NCBI GenBank assembly: GCA_030152275.1 | Contig: JASLHF010000165.1 | Coordinates: 1-37,568 of the forward strand | Reading direction: 5' to 3' | Length of the DNA: 37,568 bases | DNA from: Acinetobacter sp. | GTDB lineage: Bacteria > Pseudomonadota > Gammaproteobacteria > Pseudomonadales > Moraxellaceae | Part shown: one piece after another, positions 24,433 through 33,332 of the stretch | Position numbering within the stretch: the stretch's first letter is position 1 | Layout: each line of letters begins with the position of its first letter | Program-made: the position numbers and the translations under genes | The notes under the pieces: generated by a model | What the model saw: the letters and a program-made list of their open reading frames with translations, nothing else | What the model was told of the DNA's origin: nothing | The model's database searches: none

Positions 24433-25317
24433 TCAAGGTCTTTTATCTTTGCTATTCAATTTTTTATTTAAATGCAGTAATTCATCGTCCTTAATATGCA
24501 CTTGAAAAATCTGCTGCAAACACTGTTTATAACTGGCTTCATCCGGCAGGACAGTTTCAAAGATTTGATCTTTGGCATAGGTTTTTAGCATGCGGTTATT
24601 CATATTGGTACGCTGACCTTGATGAATGATTGAAAACATAACATTTTGCGTAAAAACTGATTTTGCAGAGGTCGAAATATACCAATTGGCCAGCATGACG
24701 TCTGAAGCTGCTGCCGGAAATGCCGGATTAAAAGCGTAGACATTGACCCATTGCGCTTTTATGCAGGTTTGCAGCATATATTTCATACCGGTGAGTGCTG
24801 AAATATCTACACCAGAATCCGCAACATCAATCAAACGGTACGGCCCTAAAGGGGTGTGTTGAGGCGTATTTAATTCGCCTAGTGCCAACACCTGTGTCGG
24901 TGTTGCACCGCCAAAACCCGGATCGAACAAATACAGCTGCCGATTCAGCTTCACGATGGTAATTAAATGCGTTTGCGCCGGCGTTTTGTCTGGCTGATGC
25001 ATATAGTAAACCCGACACAGCAGGTTAAAGCACTCAAATCCAAGCTCCTGCAGTACATGCTGTGTCAGCAGGTTATGCTCAAAACAGTAACCTTCACGCT
25101 GTTTATCTATTAATTTAGCGGCAATATCTTCAATTTCAACAGAAACACCCTGATTTAAAAAAGCATCAATATTGCCAAAAGGAATCGTGCGGGTATGTAA
25201 ATCTAACAGGTTGTTTAAAGTTTCTAGCGTTAAGCTGATATCGCCTTCAAAACCGATTCTGTTTAAATAGCGTTGTGAGATGCTTAGATGATGTGTCGCC
25301 ATAGATTCTTTCAACAT
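24433..25317 (-). CDS. Arylamine N-acetyltransferase
   Basis: 294 residues if read from 25,317. The catalytic triad of the NAT family is visible: Cys78 in REGYCFEHN, His117 in PAQTHLITIV and Asp132 in LYLFDPGFGG. The start IPFGNIDAFLNQGV is also typical. It transfers acetyl from acetyl-CoA to aromatic amines and hydrazines; NATs are about 280 residues, as here. The true start may be the Met at 25,302: a TATAAT-like -10 on the minus strand lies at 25,334-25,339, which would leave too little leader for the first ATG. Monocistronic by appearance. Confidence 0.92.
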   Translation of the reverse strand: MLKESMATHHLSISQRYLNRIGFEGDISLTLETLNNLLDLHTRTIPFGNIDAFLNQGVSVEIEDIAAKLIDKQREGYCFEHNLLTQHVLQELGFECFNLLCRVYYMHQPDKTPAQTHLITIVKLNRQLYLFDPGFGGATPTQVLALGELNTPQHTPLGPYRLIDVADSGVDISALTGMKYMLQTCIKAQWVNVYAFNPAFPAAASDVMLANWYISTSAKSVFTQNVMFSIIHQGQRTNMNNRMLKTYAKDQIFETVLPDEASYKQCLQQIFQVHIKDDELLHLNKKLNSKDKRP

Positions 25318-25793
25318 AAAACTATTTTATCCATTATAGGCATGCATCAGCCTTCATTTGATTTTTATGTAAAGAAAAAGGTAATTTTTTGCTCAGCCAA
25401 ATTGTTTTATATCGTGTGTTTCAAGCAAGCTGATATTTTTGCTGTTGAGTTGAATAGAGCGTGACGAAAGGGCAGATTGAATTTTTTTGCGAGTGATTTA
25501 TGGCTTCATTGTCATTGGGATACTGCTGATGTGCAGAATGTCAATTTTATTGAAATCAGTGGATCATCCTTATATTGCGATGATGAATAAATTTAAAAAA
25601 GATGATTAAATTCAATTGCTTATTCAGCTTAATCCATGTTGAATGAAGAAACCAGAACATAGATGCAGCAGATTTCTTTAAGAAAAATTGAATTAAAAGT
25701 GCGGCTTATTTTAAGGCTAAACAATCATCCCTTATTTTTAGAATTTTTCAATTGTATTTTATTTGATCAATTGTGCTGAAATGTCACAAGGCA
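25318..25793. other. AT-rich spacer without a gene, upstream of the small RNA
   Basis: About 475 bases. Apart from the -10-like TATAAT (minus strand) that would serve the acetyltransferase, I see no open frame, hairpin or repeat of note. Confidence 0.4.
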
Positions 25794-25821
25794 TTGCCTT
25801 GGAAGGATTTAGTGCTATATT
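25794..25821 (+). promoter_or_regulatory. Sigma70-type promoter of the small RNA
   Basis: TTGCCT (25,794-25,799), 16-nt spacer, TATATT (25,816-25,821) with an upstream TGC that makes an extended -10. Predicted start near 25,828. Confidence 0.7.
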
Positions 25822-25827
25822 GAAATC

Positions 25828-25984
25828 ACAGTAGGTCATAACATAAGACGCTACTGATGAGTTGGACGGATCAATGACAGCTCGTTGAGTTTCGTAATAG
25901 TTTAGATGAAAATTTGGATTATTGCAGACAAGAAATCAGCACTAGCCTTCCAACATAGAGCCCGCAGAGATGCGGGCTTTTTTA
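25828..25984 (+). ncRNA. Structured small RNA of about 155 nt, family not recognised
   Basis: No protein frame of note, but a promoter at its start and an intrinsic terminator at its end (AGCCCGCA/TGCGGGCT, 25,959-25,978, GAGA loop, then T run). Between them: hairpin CAGTAG (25,829-25,834) with CTACTG (25,851-25,856), extended inwards by GTC/GAC; and a long-range closing stem GTTGGACGG (25,861-25,869) with CCTTCCAAC (25,946-25,954), with one mismatch. The inner arm has short CTC/GAG pairing near 25,890. I do not recognise it as 6S, tmRNA, SRP or RNase P RNA. The position in a long spacer next to genes of unrelated function suggests a trans-acting RNA. Confidence 0.65.
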
Positions 25985-26188
25985 TTGCGAAAAAGGTGAG
26001 ATCTTGTCATACAATTTACAAACTGCCGATTTATGTCCTTGATCTATAATTGTTTGCTTTTTAAATATTTACATTGCCAAGAAATCTAACACTTTCTTGG
26101 GTAGTGAATTTAACCGCCTGTGCTATAAAAAGTGATGAACAGGTTAGATATTCAAATTAATTTTAAGCAAACCAGTAGGGAGATGACC

Positions 26189-26407
26189 ATGACAAAAATG
26201 ATTGATATTAAGGTCAAGAATCAATTTAGCCAAATTGTTGACGCGAAAGCTGTACTGCGCGATGCGCCAGAAGACCAAGAGCTGAACCAGCGTATTGAAC
26301 ATATTATTGTCAATGATGAAGTGATTCTTCCAAGCATTGAATTGCTATATGAAAGTCAGCAGTCTTCCAATATTTACAAAGTCATTGAGTGCACACCTGT
26401 TATTTAG
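26189..26407 (+). CDS. Hypothetical 72-residue protein
   Basis: Start set at ATG 26,189 because TAGGGAG (26,176-26,182) is well placed; the earlier starts near 26,132 lack one. The protein begins MTKMIDIKVKNQFSQIVDAK and ends YKVIECTPVI, alternating hydrophobic strands with an acidic middle (DAPEDQELNQRIEHI). No family is recognised. It faces a convergent gene that ends 38 bases downstream. Confidence 0.6.
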   Translation: MTKMIDIKVKNQFSQIVDAKAVLRDAPEDQELNQRIEHIIVNDEVILPSIELLYESQQSSNIYKVIECTPVI

Positions 26408-26444
26408 TGGCCTAAATGTAAAGTCGGCGCAGCTGGATGTGCAA

Positions 26445-26807
26445 TTAGCTTTGAGTTGGATTCTCAATCAAATTGACGCAGACATCATAGCGTTCAAACT
26501 CCTTCAGTACAGTTTCTATGACGTGTAAAGCCTCGGGTGTGCTGGGCTGGAAGGAGAGTTCTTGATTTACACGGCTGTCAAAGCATTCAATGCATTCGAT
26601 TTCCCAATGATTTTCTAAAGCACAGTTATGTATGATAATGCGCCGCGGCTGTAAATACTCGCAGATTTGGCGAGGCAATACATGCGTAATCGCCAGCTGA
26701 ATATTTGTTAATTCTTCTTTTGGGCTTAAAAAAGTAATTACCCAATTGCCTACTTTGCTCAGCTGCATTGGATTGTCAAAAGCATCAAATTTTAAAAAAT
26801 AAGTCAT
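26445..26807 (-). CDS. Hypothetical 120-residue protein
   Basis: Soluble, mixed alpha/beta, with two Cys in HWEIECIECFDSRVNQELS. It begins MTYFLKFDAFDNPMQLSKVG and ends LIENPTQS. No motif or signal peptide is seen. The A/T-rich upstream region could hold its promoter. Convergent with the 72-residue gene; I do not recognise the family. Confidence 0.6.
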   Translation of the reverse strand: MTYFLKFDAFDNPMQLSKVGNWVITFLSPKEELTNIQLAITHVLPRQICEYLQPRRIIIHNCALENHWEIECIECFDSRVNQELSFQPSTPEALHVIETVLKEFERYDVCVNLIENPTQS

Positions 26808-27174
26808 AACATGGCGATGAAATGATGAAACATGTTTCTGTTATGCGTTTTACCTGTCTAAAAAAATATAACTAAAAAGTCGAAAGCCTTAGCTTTCCTA
26901 ATTTTCTAATTCATCTGTTTTTTAAAAATAATAGTTAAATTCAATGGTTTATAATTTTTTGTAAAGCCTTAAGCTCTATCCTTTAGGCATTTTTCTAATC
27001 AGGAATAACAAAAAAGGTCTAAGTCTGCAGGGCTGCGCCACTGAAATGGCGCTCTCATTCACTATTATTAAGCCTATATGGCTGCAAGGCTGCCAAAATT
27101 TTTACAAAGGGCCTTACATTCAATACTCAGTAAAATGCAATTAAAGATTTAAATCAAAACCCTAAACAAATGAC
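26808..27174. other. Spacer of 367 bases with several hairpins
   Basis: Besides the minus-strand terminator listed separately, it has GCCTTAAG/CTTTAGGC (26,966-26,988, one mismatch, with T run on +) and GCGCCA/TGGCGC (27,035-27,052). No gene seen. Confidence 0.4.
26872..26897 (-). terminator. Probable terminator (minus strand)
   Basis: GAAAGC / GCTTTC perfect arms with a 4-nt loop; read on the minus strand it is followed by GAC and a T run. It would end transcription from the minus-strand gene at 27,175, about 280 bases on. Confidence 0.5.
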
Positions 27175-27972
27175 TTAAGACCCTTGCAGTATCCTCATGC
27201 TGTAGTTGACACGCTGCAAAGCGTCATTCAGGAGTTTAGGCTGGATCCGTGATTCTTGCAGCTGAGTAATCCATTGCATTTGACAGGATTTCAGCTCAGG
27301 CACCTGTGCCGCGTGTTGAATTTTATCAATCAGCTGACGTGCCATCAGGCCGCAAAACTGCTGTAGATGCTGAATCATAAAGTGTTTTAGCTGATCAAAT
27401 GTCAATGCTTCCGGCAGCGCGGCGGGTGCGGGCGCCGGAGCTGGTTCAGGTGGTGTATGGGCAACAGATGGCTGTATGTGTTGTGGCTGTACAGGTTCTA
27501 AAATAGAATTATTGTTCAGGGAAGTTTGGATTTCTGAAGGAGCCGGCGCTGCATTTTGCGGGCTAGATTGTGCCGGTAATATTTTATTGGCTGATTCAAT
27601 GACTGGCTGGACCAGTTTTGTAAGTATTTCCGTTGGCTGCGCCCAAATTTTCTGACCTTGTACCGCCTGCAAGGTAGCATCCGCATGGTTGGTGTTGGGA
27701 GAATGCTGTGGCGTATTTACTATAGAGATGTGCTGTTGCTGCAGACTGTTCAAAGAGTCGGATTCAGATGTGCGCTCGAGCTGGATTAAACCTAAATCAG
27801 TCAGTTGCTGGATCAGCTCTGGGGACGCAATACGGGATTTAAGCGCGGCGCTCATCGCCTTAAAATCCTCGGTTCCAATGAGCACCAATAAACGGCGTTG
27901 CCGTGCGTTGAGTTCCAATTCACGCAGCTTTAAAGTGCGAAAGCCCAGTTCTGTTTTGAAAAATGTATCCAT
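27175..27972 (-). CDS. Hypothetical protein with Pro/Ala/Gln linker
   Basis: 265 residues in three parts. Residues 1-70 are a compact helical domain (LKLRELELNARQRRLLVLIG, then MSAALKSRIASPELIQQLTD) with the look of a winged-helix or PilZ-adjacent module found in Acinetobacter proteins. Residues about 70-190 are a low-complexity linker rich in Gln, Pro, Ala and Ser, including PEPAPAPAPAALPEAL. Residues about 190-265 are helical and close with a Met/Arg-rich end (RVNYSMRILQGS). No transmembrane segment. It lies in tandem with the exonuclease gene, 85 bases before it on the same strand. Function unknown. Confidence 0.7.
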   Translation of the reverse strand: MDTFFKTELGFRTLKLRELELNARQRRLLVLIGTEDFKAMSAALKSRIASPELIQQLTDLGLIQLERTSESDSLNSLQQQHISIVNTPQHSPNTNHADATLQAVQGQKIWAQPTEILTKLVQPVIESANKILPAQSSPQNAAPAPSEIQTSLNNNSILEPVQPQHIQPSVAHTPPEPAPAPAPAALPEALTFDQLKHFMIQHLQQFCGLMARQLIDKIQHAAQVPELKSCQMQWITQLQESRIQPKLLNDALQRVNYSMRILQGS

Positions 27973-28057
27973 GGCCTAATTTATTCCCCAAATAAATTAA
28001 GCCTGATGATATTGTGTGAAAATTACACTGATATGAAAGTTTTATGACAAAGTGATA

Positions 28058-28756
28058 TTAAATGGCTGTTATTGCGGTATTTTCCAAGGCTTTGCGCAGA
28101 TAAGGGTCTAAATCATCCTGACGCAGCAGCCATTGTGTATAATCTGCCGGCAAATCGGCAATTGCAGTGCCGCGGTGTTTGCCGAAATTAATGCTGCGTG
28201 GAATACGCGCGTCTTCAGAGGCTTCATATAGCGCTTCGATACTGCTGATTTTTAAATGATGCACGATATGCATCAGGATGTTCGCAGTCAGAATAATATC
28301 CATATCGGCGCGGTGCGCTTTACGAATCATTTCTCTGGCCTTCTCGCTGCCTTTGCTAATCATGTAGATCAGCGCGGAAATATTGTGCGCTTCAGCATCC
28401 GGCCAAACTAAACGTGACAGCGCAAGCGTACAAATCGCTTTAATATTTTGTGTATTTACGCCGCATTTTTCTAAGGCGCGCAGGTCATAGTCTATATTGT
28501 GGCCAATGATATAGACTGTTTCAGAAGGCAGTTCAAAGCTGCTGTAATGCGGCTGGCCTGCTAAGTCAGACTCTAAAATATGATGGACGGCCATAGCGGC
28601 ATACGAAATAGGTTCATCGGCACTGTAAAGCTGATCGAACAGCCGGCTTTTGTCTAAAGTAATTTTGCGGTCGGCGATTTCAATAGGCGCATAGGCAATT
28701 TCAATGGGCTGGCCGTTAAGTGTATGGGTTTCAGTATCGAGAATTATGGCCTGCAT
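28058..28756 (-). CDS. DEDDh exonuclease, ExoX-like, with C-terminal DUF3820-type domain
   Basis: 232 residues. The 3'-5' exonuclease motifs of the DnaQ/RNase T fold are present: ILDTET (Asp7, Glu9), GHNIDYDL (Asp91) and AHRADMD (His148, Asp153), in the order of the DEDDh class. The C-terminal 40 residues (RSINFGKHRGTAIADLPADY, then TQWLLRQ) form the small domain typical of ExoX relatives. It trims DNA (or RNA) from 3' ends. It begins with ATG 28,756 preceded by GGAATAGG. The substrate is not fixed by sequence. Confidence 0.88.
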   Translation of the reverse strand: MQAIILDTETHTLNGQPIEIAYAPIEIADRKITLDKSRLFDQLYSADEPISYAAMAVHHILESDLAGQPHYSSFELPSETVYIIGHNIDYDLRALEKCGVNTQNIKAICTLALSRLVWPDAEAHNISALIYMISKGSEKAREMIRKAHRADMDIILTANILMHIVHHLKISSIEALYEASEDARIPRSINFGKHRGTAIADLPADYTQWLLRQDDLDPYLRKALENTAITAI

Positions 28757-29284
28757 AACCTATTCCATCAGGAGAATGTAATAAAGGTTAAATTTATCAT
28801 TTGCCTAAATAGATGACAAACTTAACTGCATGATCCATGTTCAATCTCGCCTAGCATTTGAATCAGCATTTTGGTGCATGATGAAGTACATCCGTAATTG
28901 AGACAAAAATTTGAGACAAAATAGGCGGGCTATTTCTTTTATTGCGGTTCAGTCTGATATTCCAAGCAAGCGGTATTTTATCTAAGTTTGATCAGTACCT
29001 TTTTTATATGTTCTTTTCAATACAAGTGAAGTGGCAGGCATTAATATGCATCAAAAGGAGAAAATAAAACTAAATGTTTATTTTTGTAAATGATGGGTTG
29101 GTTATATTTTTAAAAAACAATAACTTATATAAATTATGGAATATTTAATATAAGTCTGTTGTCATTGATCTTAAAAACTATTGTGCTCGCAGAAAATAGC
29201 AGGTAATACCTAGAGAATAAATTCATCTTTCATAAGAATAAAACGGTTACAAGAACAGTCACAAAAAACAGAGGGAACTTGGAT
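28757..29284. other. AT-rich spacer of 528 bases between divergent genes
   Basis: It holds the start regions of the exonuclease (minus) and hydrolase (plus) genes. TTGAGACAAAA occurs twice in tandem (28,898 and 28,911). AAGGAG near 29,054 is not followed by a convincing frame. No RNA gene recognised. Confidence 0.4.
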
Positions 29285-30532
29285 ATGAATAAGCACGTGC
29301 TAGCGGTACTCATCGGCAGCTCAATACTCTTGAGCGCTTGCGGCGGCGGAGATGGAGGGGAATATACTTATGTTGTCGATGATGGAATTCCGAAAAACAA
29401 TATTGTAAATCCTGTGGTAAGGGTAGATGCGTACACCGATATCGATAATACCGTGAATGGACAGCTCCTTGCTGCCAGCGACAATCAAACATTGTTGACC
29501 TATAAAATGCTTGGTGTAGATGGCACAGAAGTTGATGCAACAACTTTAGTCTTTACTCCTAAAACTGTTGCACCTGCAAATGGTTGGCCTATTGTGGTTT
29601 GGGCACATGGAACAACGGGTGTAGCAGACAAATGCGCACCTAGTGCGCTAGGTTTGGGTGCAACAGCAACTTTAATCGAACAGCTCCTGCAAAAAGGTTA
29701 TATGGTGGTTGCACCAAACTATGAGGGATTGGGTTCTGCGGGCAATCACCCATTCTTAAATCTAAAAAGTGAGGCTTATTCCATTACGGATGCTGTAGTT
29801 GCGGCTCGAAAATATGTCAAAGATGGACTTGGCAAAAAAGTCAGTGATCAATGGGCCAGTATTGGGCATTCTCAAGGTGGTCAAGCTGTATTGGGTGCGG
29901 CTGAGTATGCTTCCCGTGCACAGTTAAATTATAAAGGGACTGTGGCTATTGCGCCGGCTTCAAATCTTGCCTTCATACTCACAGCAGGTGAGGCACAGGC
30001 TAAGCTTATGCCTTTAGCTCAGCAAATACCGGCACTAGCCCAGCTGGATACTTACACAGCGCTGATTGTTGCAGGGATGCAGGGTCATCAAAACTCTGTA
30101 ACCTACAACCAGGTATTTCAAAATGATACTGCGATAATTGCACCTATCGCAGAAACTGAGTGCAGTTCGACTGTAGGAGTGGCGCTGCGTAATGGTATGG
30201 ATGCTTATGCAGCTGGTGCTGGACAAGGCTCGCTTAACGGATATGGTCGGACACAAGCAGGATTTATGACGCTTCCTGTCATAAATACATTCTTGCAAAC
30301 AGGTTCGCAGCCAGGTCTTAAGGCATTGAAGCAAAAAGTCTTTATTTACCAAGGTCAAGCAGATACAACAGTGCCGTATCAAGCGACTGATATTTTGGTT
30401 CAATCTATGAAAAACAATGGCACTAGTGCAAGCAGCATTCAATATATAACCAATGCAGCATGGGATCATGGAACTGTCTATTCGCTAAATTATGCCAGTT
30501 TTGTCGGCAATATTGATTCGCTCTTTCAATAA
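29285..30532 (+). CDS. Lipoprotein alpha/beta hydrolase (probable secreted lipase/esterase)
   Basis: 415 residues from ATG 29,285 (AGAGGGA upstream; the TTG two codons earlier is not preferred). A signal peptide with lipobox ILLSAC puts the lipidated Cys at residue 19, followed by a Gly-rich spacer. The catalytic domain has PIVVWAHGTTGVADKCAPS (oxyanion region), WASIGHSQGGQ (nucleophile Ser196), YQGQADTTVPY (likely Asp) and NAAWDHGTVY (likely His). It is similar to bacterial secretory lipase and esterase lipoproteins. It should sit on the periplasmic or surface side of a membrane. Substrate cannot be told from sequence. Confidence 0.88.
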   Translation: MNKHVLAVLIGSSILLSACGGGDGGEYTYVVDDGIPKNNIVNPVVRVDAYTDIDNTVNGQLLAASDNQTLLTYKMLGVDGTEVDATTLVFTPKTVAPANGWPIVVWAHGTTGVADKCAPSALGLGATATLIEQLLQKGYMVVAPNYEGLGSAGNHPFLNLKSEAYSITDAVVAARKYVKDGLGKKVSDQWASIGHSQGGQAVLGAAEYASRAQLNYKGTVAIAPASNLAFILTAGEAQAKLMPLAQQIPALAQLDTYTALIVAGMQGHQNSVTYNQVFQNDTAIIAPIAETECSSTVGVALRNGMDAYAAGAGQGSLNGYGRTQAGFMTLPVINTFLQTGSQPGLKALKQKVFIYQGQADTTVPYQATDILVQSMKNNGTSASSIQYITNAAWDHGTVYSLNYASFVGNIDSLFQ

Positions 30533-30620
30533 GTCGTCTTTATGATGTGTTTTCTATGATGTATACCCAAATGCTTAAATATAAAATCTTTTACATCAAT
30601 TCAATAATTTGATTTAAACA

Positions 30621-30656
30621 AAATGCTCATTTTCTGACGAAGATGGGCATTTTTTA
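30621..30656 (+). terminator. Intrinsic terminator after the lipoprotein hydrolase
   Basis: AAATGCTCAT / ATGGGCATTT arms with one wobble and a T run, 90 bases after the stop. Confidence 0.75.
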
Positions 30657-30702
30657 TTTGAATCTGATTAAACTTCTCACTCTAATTTTAAAAACTTCAT
30701 GC

Positions 30703-30708
30703 TACAAT
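30703..30708 (+). promoter_or_regulatory. Candidate -10 box for glyA
   Basis: TACAAT 52 bases before the glyA ATG; no good -35 at 17 nt. Weak evidence. Confidence 0.3.
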
Positions 30709-30760
30709 ACGCGCCAATCTTAGCACGGCTTAAAAGCCCTAAATTAATAGGACCTCGCTA

Positions 30761-32017
30761 ATGTTTGCCAATATCTCTATTGCTGAATTTGATCCAGAAA
30801 TCGCGAAAGCAATTTCTCAAGAAGATGCCCGCCAAGAAGCGCACATCGAACTCATTGCTTCTGAAAACTATTGCTCACCAGCAGTGATGGAAGCTCAAGG
30901 ATCAAAACTGACTAACAAATATGCTGAAGGCTACCCAGGCAAACGCTACTATGGCGGCTGCGAATATGTAGACGTTATTGAACAGTTAGCGATTGACCGT
31001 GCTAAAGAACTTTTCGGCGCAGACTATGCAAACGTACAGCCACATGCTGGTTCTCAAGCAAACTCAGCTGTTTACTTAGCGCTTCTTAACCCAGGCGACA
31101 CAGTACTAGGCATGAGCTTGGCACACGGCGGTCACTTGACTCACGGTGCTAAAGTGAGCTTCTCTGGTAAAACTTACAACGCGATTCAATACGGTTTGAA
31201 CCCAGAAACTGGCGAAATCGATTATGAAGAAGTTGAACGTTTAGCAGAAGAACACAAACCGCGCATGATCGTTGCGGGTTTCTCTGCTTATAGCCAAATT
31301 GTTGACTGGCAGCGTTTCCGTGACATCGCGGACAAAGTTGGCGCTTACCTATTTGTAGATATGGCTCACGTTGCCGGTCTAGTTGCTGCTGGCGTATACC
31401 CAAGCCCAGTACAAATTGCTGACGTAACGACTACGACTACTCATAAAACTCTTCGTGGCCCACGTTCAGGTTTAATCCTTGCGAAAGCAAACGAAGAAAT
31501 TGAGAAAAAATTACAGTCAGCTGTATTCCCAGGCAACCAAGGCGGTCCATTGGTTCACGCTGTAGCGGCTAAAGCAATTTGCTTTAAAGAAGCGATGGCG
31601 CCTGAATACAAAACTTACCAACAGCAAGTGGTTAAAAATGCTAAAGCTATGGCTGAAGTGTTAATCGCTCGCGGTTATGACGTTGTTTCTGGCGGTACTG
31701 AAAACCACTTGTTCCTATTGTCTTTAATCAAACAAGGCGATATTACTGGTAAAGAAGCTGATGCTTGGTTGGGCGCTGCTCACATTACTGTGAACAAAAA
31801 CTCTGTACCAAACGATCCACGCTCTCCATTTGTGACTTCAGGTATCCGTATTGGTACACCAGCAGTAACAACTCGCGGTTTCGGCGAAGCTGAAGTGCGT
31901 GACTTGGCTGGCTGGATTGCAGACATTTTAGATGCGAAAGGCGACGAAGCAGTAATCAATGCTGTGAAAGCTAAAGTTGAAACTGTTTGCGCTAAATTCC
32001 CTGTTTACGCAAAATAA
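30761..32017 (+). CDS. glyA: Serine hydroxymethyltransferase
   Basis: 418 residues, the usual length. Characteristic segments: IELIASENYCSPAVMEAQGS near the start, TNKYAEGYPGKRYYGGCE, PHAGSQANSAVYLALL, DMAHVAGLVAAGVYPSP and TTTTHKTLRGPRSGLIL in which Lys229 binds pyridoxal phosphate. It interconverts serine and glycine while forming 5,10-methylene-THF. The codon usage shows a highly expressed host gene (GCT, AAA, GAA, CGT). AGGA at 30,749-30,752 gives the ribosome site. It is followed by a strong terminator, so it is a single-gene unit. Confidence 0.98.
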   Translation: MFANISIAEFDPEIAKAISQEDARQEAHIELIASENYCSPAVMEAQGSKLTNKYAEGYPGKRYYGGCEYVDVIEQLAIDRAKELFGADYANVQPHAGSQANSAVYLALLNPGDTVLGMSLAHGGHLTHGAKVSFSGKTYNAIQYGLNPETGEIDYEEVERLAEEHKPRMIVAGFSAYSQIVDWQRFRDIADKVGAYLFVDMAHVAGLVAAGVYPSPVQIADVTTTTTHKTLRGPRSGLILAKANEEIEKKLQSAVFPGNQGGPLVHAVAAKAICFKEAMAPEYKTYQQQVVKNAKAMAEVLIARGYDVVSGGTENHLFLLSLIKQGDITGKEADAWLGAAHITVNKNSVPNDPRSPFVTSGIRIGTPAVTTRGFGEAEVRDLAGWIADILDAKGDEAVINAVKAKVETVCAKFPVYAK

Positions 32018-32030
32018 GTTCTACTTGAGA

Positions 32031-32056
32031 AAAGCCCCCTCAAGGGGGCTTTTTTT
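32031..32056 (+). terminator. Intrinsic terminator of glyA
   Basis: AAAGCCCC / GGGGCTTT arms with a 6-nt loop and a long T run, 14 bases after the stop codon. Confidence 0.9.
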
Positions 32057-32182
32057 ATGGCATACAAAAAGTATTTACTGGCTGTACCTGCTTATATTCT
32101 GCTATATATAACAGCATGAGCGTAAACAAAATTTTAACATTGGGCAGCCGTGATTTGGGACTGTGAAATAAAGCGTCTAAGC

Positions 32183-32210
32183 AATAAAAGCTTCTGAGTA
32201 ATAAAAGCTT
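32183..32210 (+). repeat. Direct repeat in the rnk leader
   Basis: AATAAAAGCTT occurs at 32,183 and 32,200 (period 17), just upstream of the rnk Shine-Dalgarno. Possible operator or chance. Confidence 0.4.
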
Positions 32211-32224
32211 AAAGGAAAATGTAG

Positions 32225-32629
32225 ATGACAAAACCGAATATCATCCTGACAGAACAGGATTTGCACCGTTTAGAAACTATGCTGGAGCATCAATCTAAAC
32301 TGACGCCGACTATGGAACATTTAGAAGATGAATTGGCGCGCGCTGATGTGGTTGCGCCTGCAGATGTTCCAAGCAATGTCGTTACTATGAATGCCAAAGT
32401 GCTGATCACCATTGCGCCTGCTGTTGAACCGACGGAAATCATACTGGTTTATCCTCATGATTTTCGCGGTGATAAAGGGCAAGTCAATGTATTGGCACCG
32501 ATTGGCGCAGCTATTCTAGGCTTAGCAGAAGGTCAAGAAATTGAATGGCCGCAGCCGGATGGCCATACAATGAAAGTCAAAATTGAGAGAGTGCTGTTCC
32601 AGCCAGAACGTGAGGGTGATTACCGCTAG
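32225..32629 (+). CDS. rnk: Rnk-family regulator of nucleoside diphosphate kinase
   Basis: 134 residues. The family pattern is clear: NIILTEQDLHRLETML at the start, ELARADVVAPADVPSNVVTM, then EIILVYPHDFRGDKGQVNVL, PIGAAILGLAEGQEIEWPQP and a closing GHTMKVKIERVLFQPE. Its C-terminal half has the GreA/GreB C-terminal (FKBP-like) fold and binds RNA polymerase in relatives. AAGGAAAA at 32,212-32,219 is the ribosome site. It is a single-gene unit with terminator on its 3' side; the upstream direct repeat may matter for its control. Confidence 0.93.
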   Translation: MTKPNIILTEQDLHRLETMLEHQSKLTPTMEHLEDELARADVVAPADVPSNVVTMNAKVLITIAPAVEPTEIILVYPHDFRGDKGQVNVLAPIGAAILGLAEGQEIEWPQPDGHTMKVKIERVLFQPEREGDYR

Positions 32630-32651
32630 AGTGGTCTGCTGTCTTGCGCTT

Positions 32652-32682
32652 AAAGCCATGCTTCCTGCATGGCTTTATTGTA
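32652..32682 (+). terminator. Intrinsic terminator of rnk
   Basis: AAAGCCATGC / GCATGGCTTT, 5-nt loop, short T-rich tail. Confidence 0.8.
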
Positions 32683-33332
32683 TGTATTGCTCCTGATAAA
32701 TTAAAAAAAATGGATGAAATGCTATTTTATAATCTGCGCATGAACATGAAAAACGTCTAGGAATAACTTAATCGTCAGCGGTAAAAAACAACATAATTCG
32801 ATGATTTTACATATATTTTTTTAACACATAAAAGATAAATTCAGATAGAGGATATGTTTTCTTCTATTTGAAGGACTGCATTTTCAGCGCTAAATACATT
32901 TTTTTCTTATTCTTATTCTTATTCTTTGAGCCAGTCATTAGTCATAATTAAAAAAACTGAATTTGGCATCGATAGTTTCTAGCCGCAATGCGTCTTCAAA
33001 CAAGTAAGTGAAATCAAAGCTAATGATTGGCGAATGGGAAGCTTTTTTAGGGAGATGGCAGCATGTGCAGGAGCTGGGGAAGATAGGCTTAATGTGAATT
33101 GATGCAATGATTAGGGTATTTTTTTAAATAAATATGCAGTGTAGACACATTAGCGTAGATATATTAAAAGTGATGAAAGAGGCTTTAAGCAAAAATTCAT
33201 ATCACAGGTTCAGCATGGTTTTATTGTTACTCAGGTCTAAGGGGCAATTGCAAATTGCAGCATAATCCTGAGTTTAAAACACGTAATATTAAATGGGCTG
33301 TATCGAAATGATTTTATTAGGTTTTACCCAAT
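32683..33332. other. AT-rich spacer of 650 bases with a short TTCTTA tandem
   Basis: TTCTTA is repeated three times at 32,904-32,921. GCAATT/AATTGC at about 33,244-33,258 is a tight inverted repeat. GGGCTGTATC at 33,295 recurs at 35,346 before the third gene of the next cluster. No gene seen. Confidence 0.45.

Noticed and set aside
29046..29145. Short frames behind AAGGAG at 29,054
   Set aside because: Spacing to ATG 29,073 is 13 nt and the product (24 residues) is low complexity.
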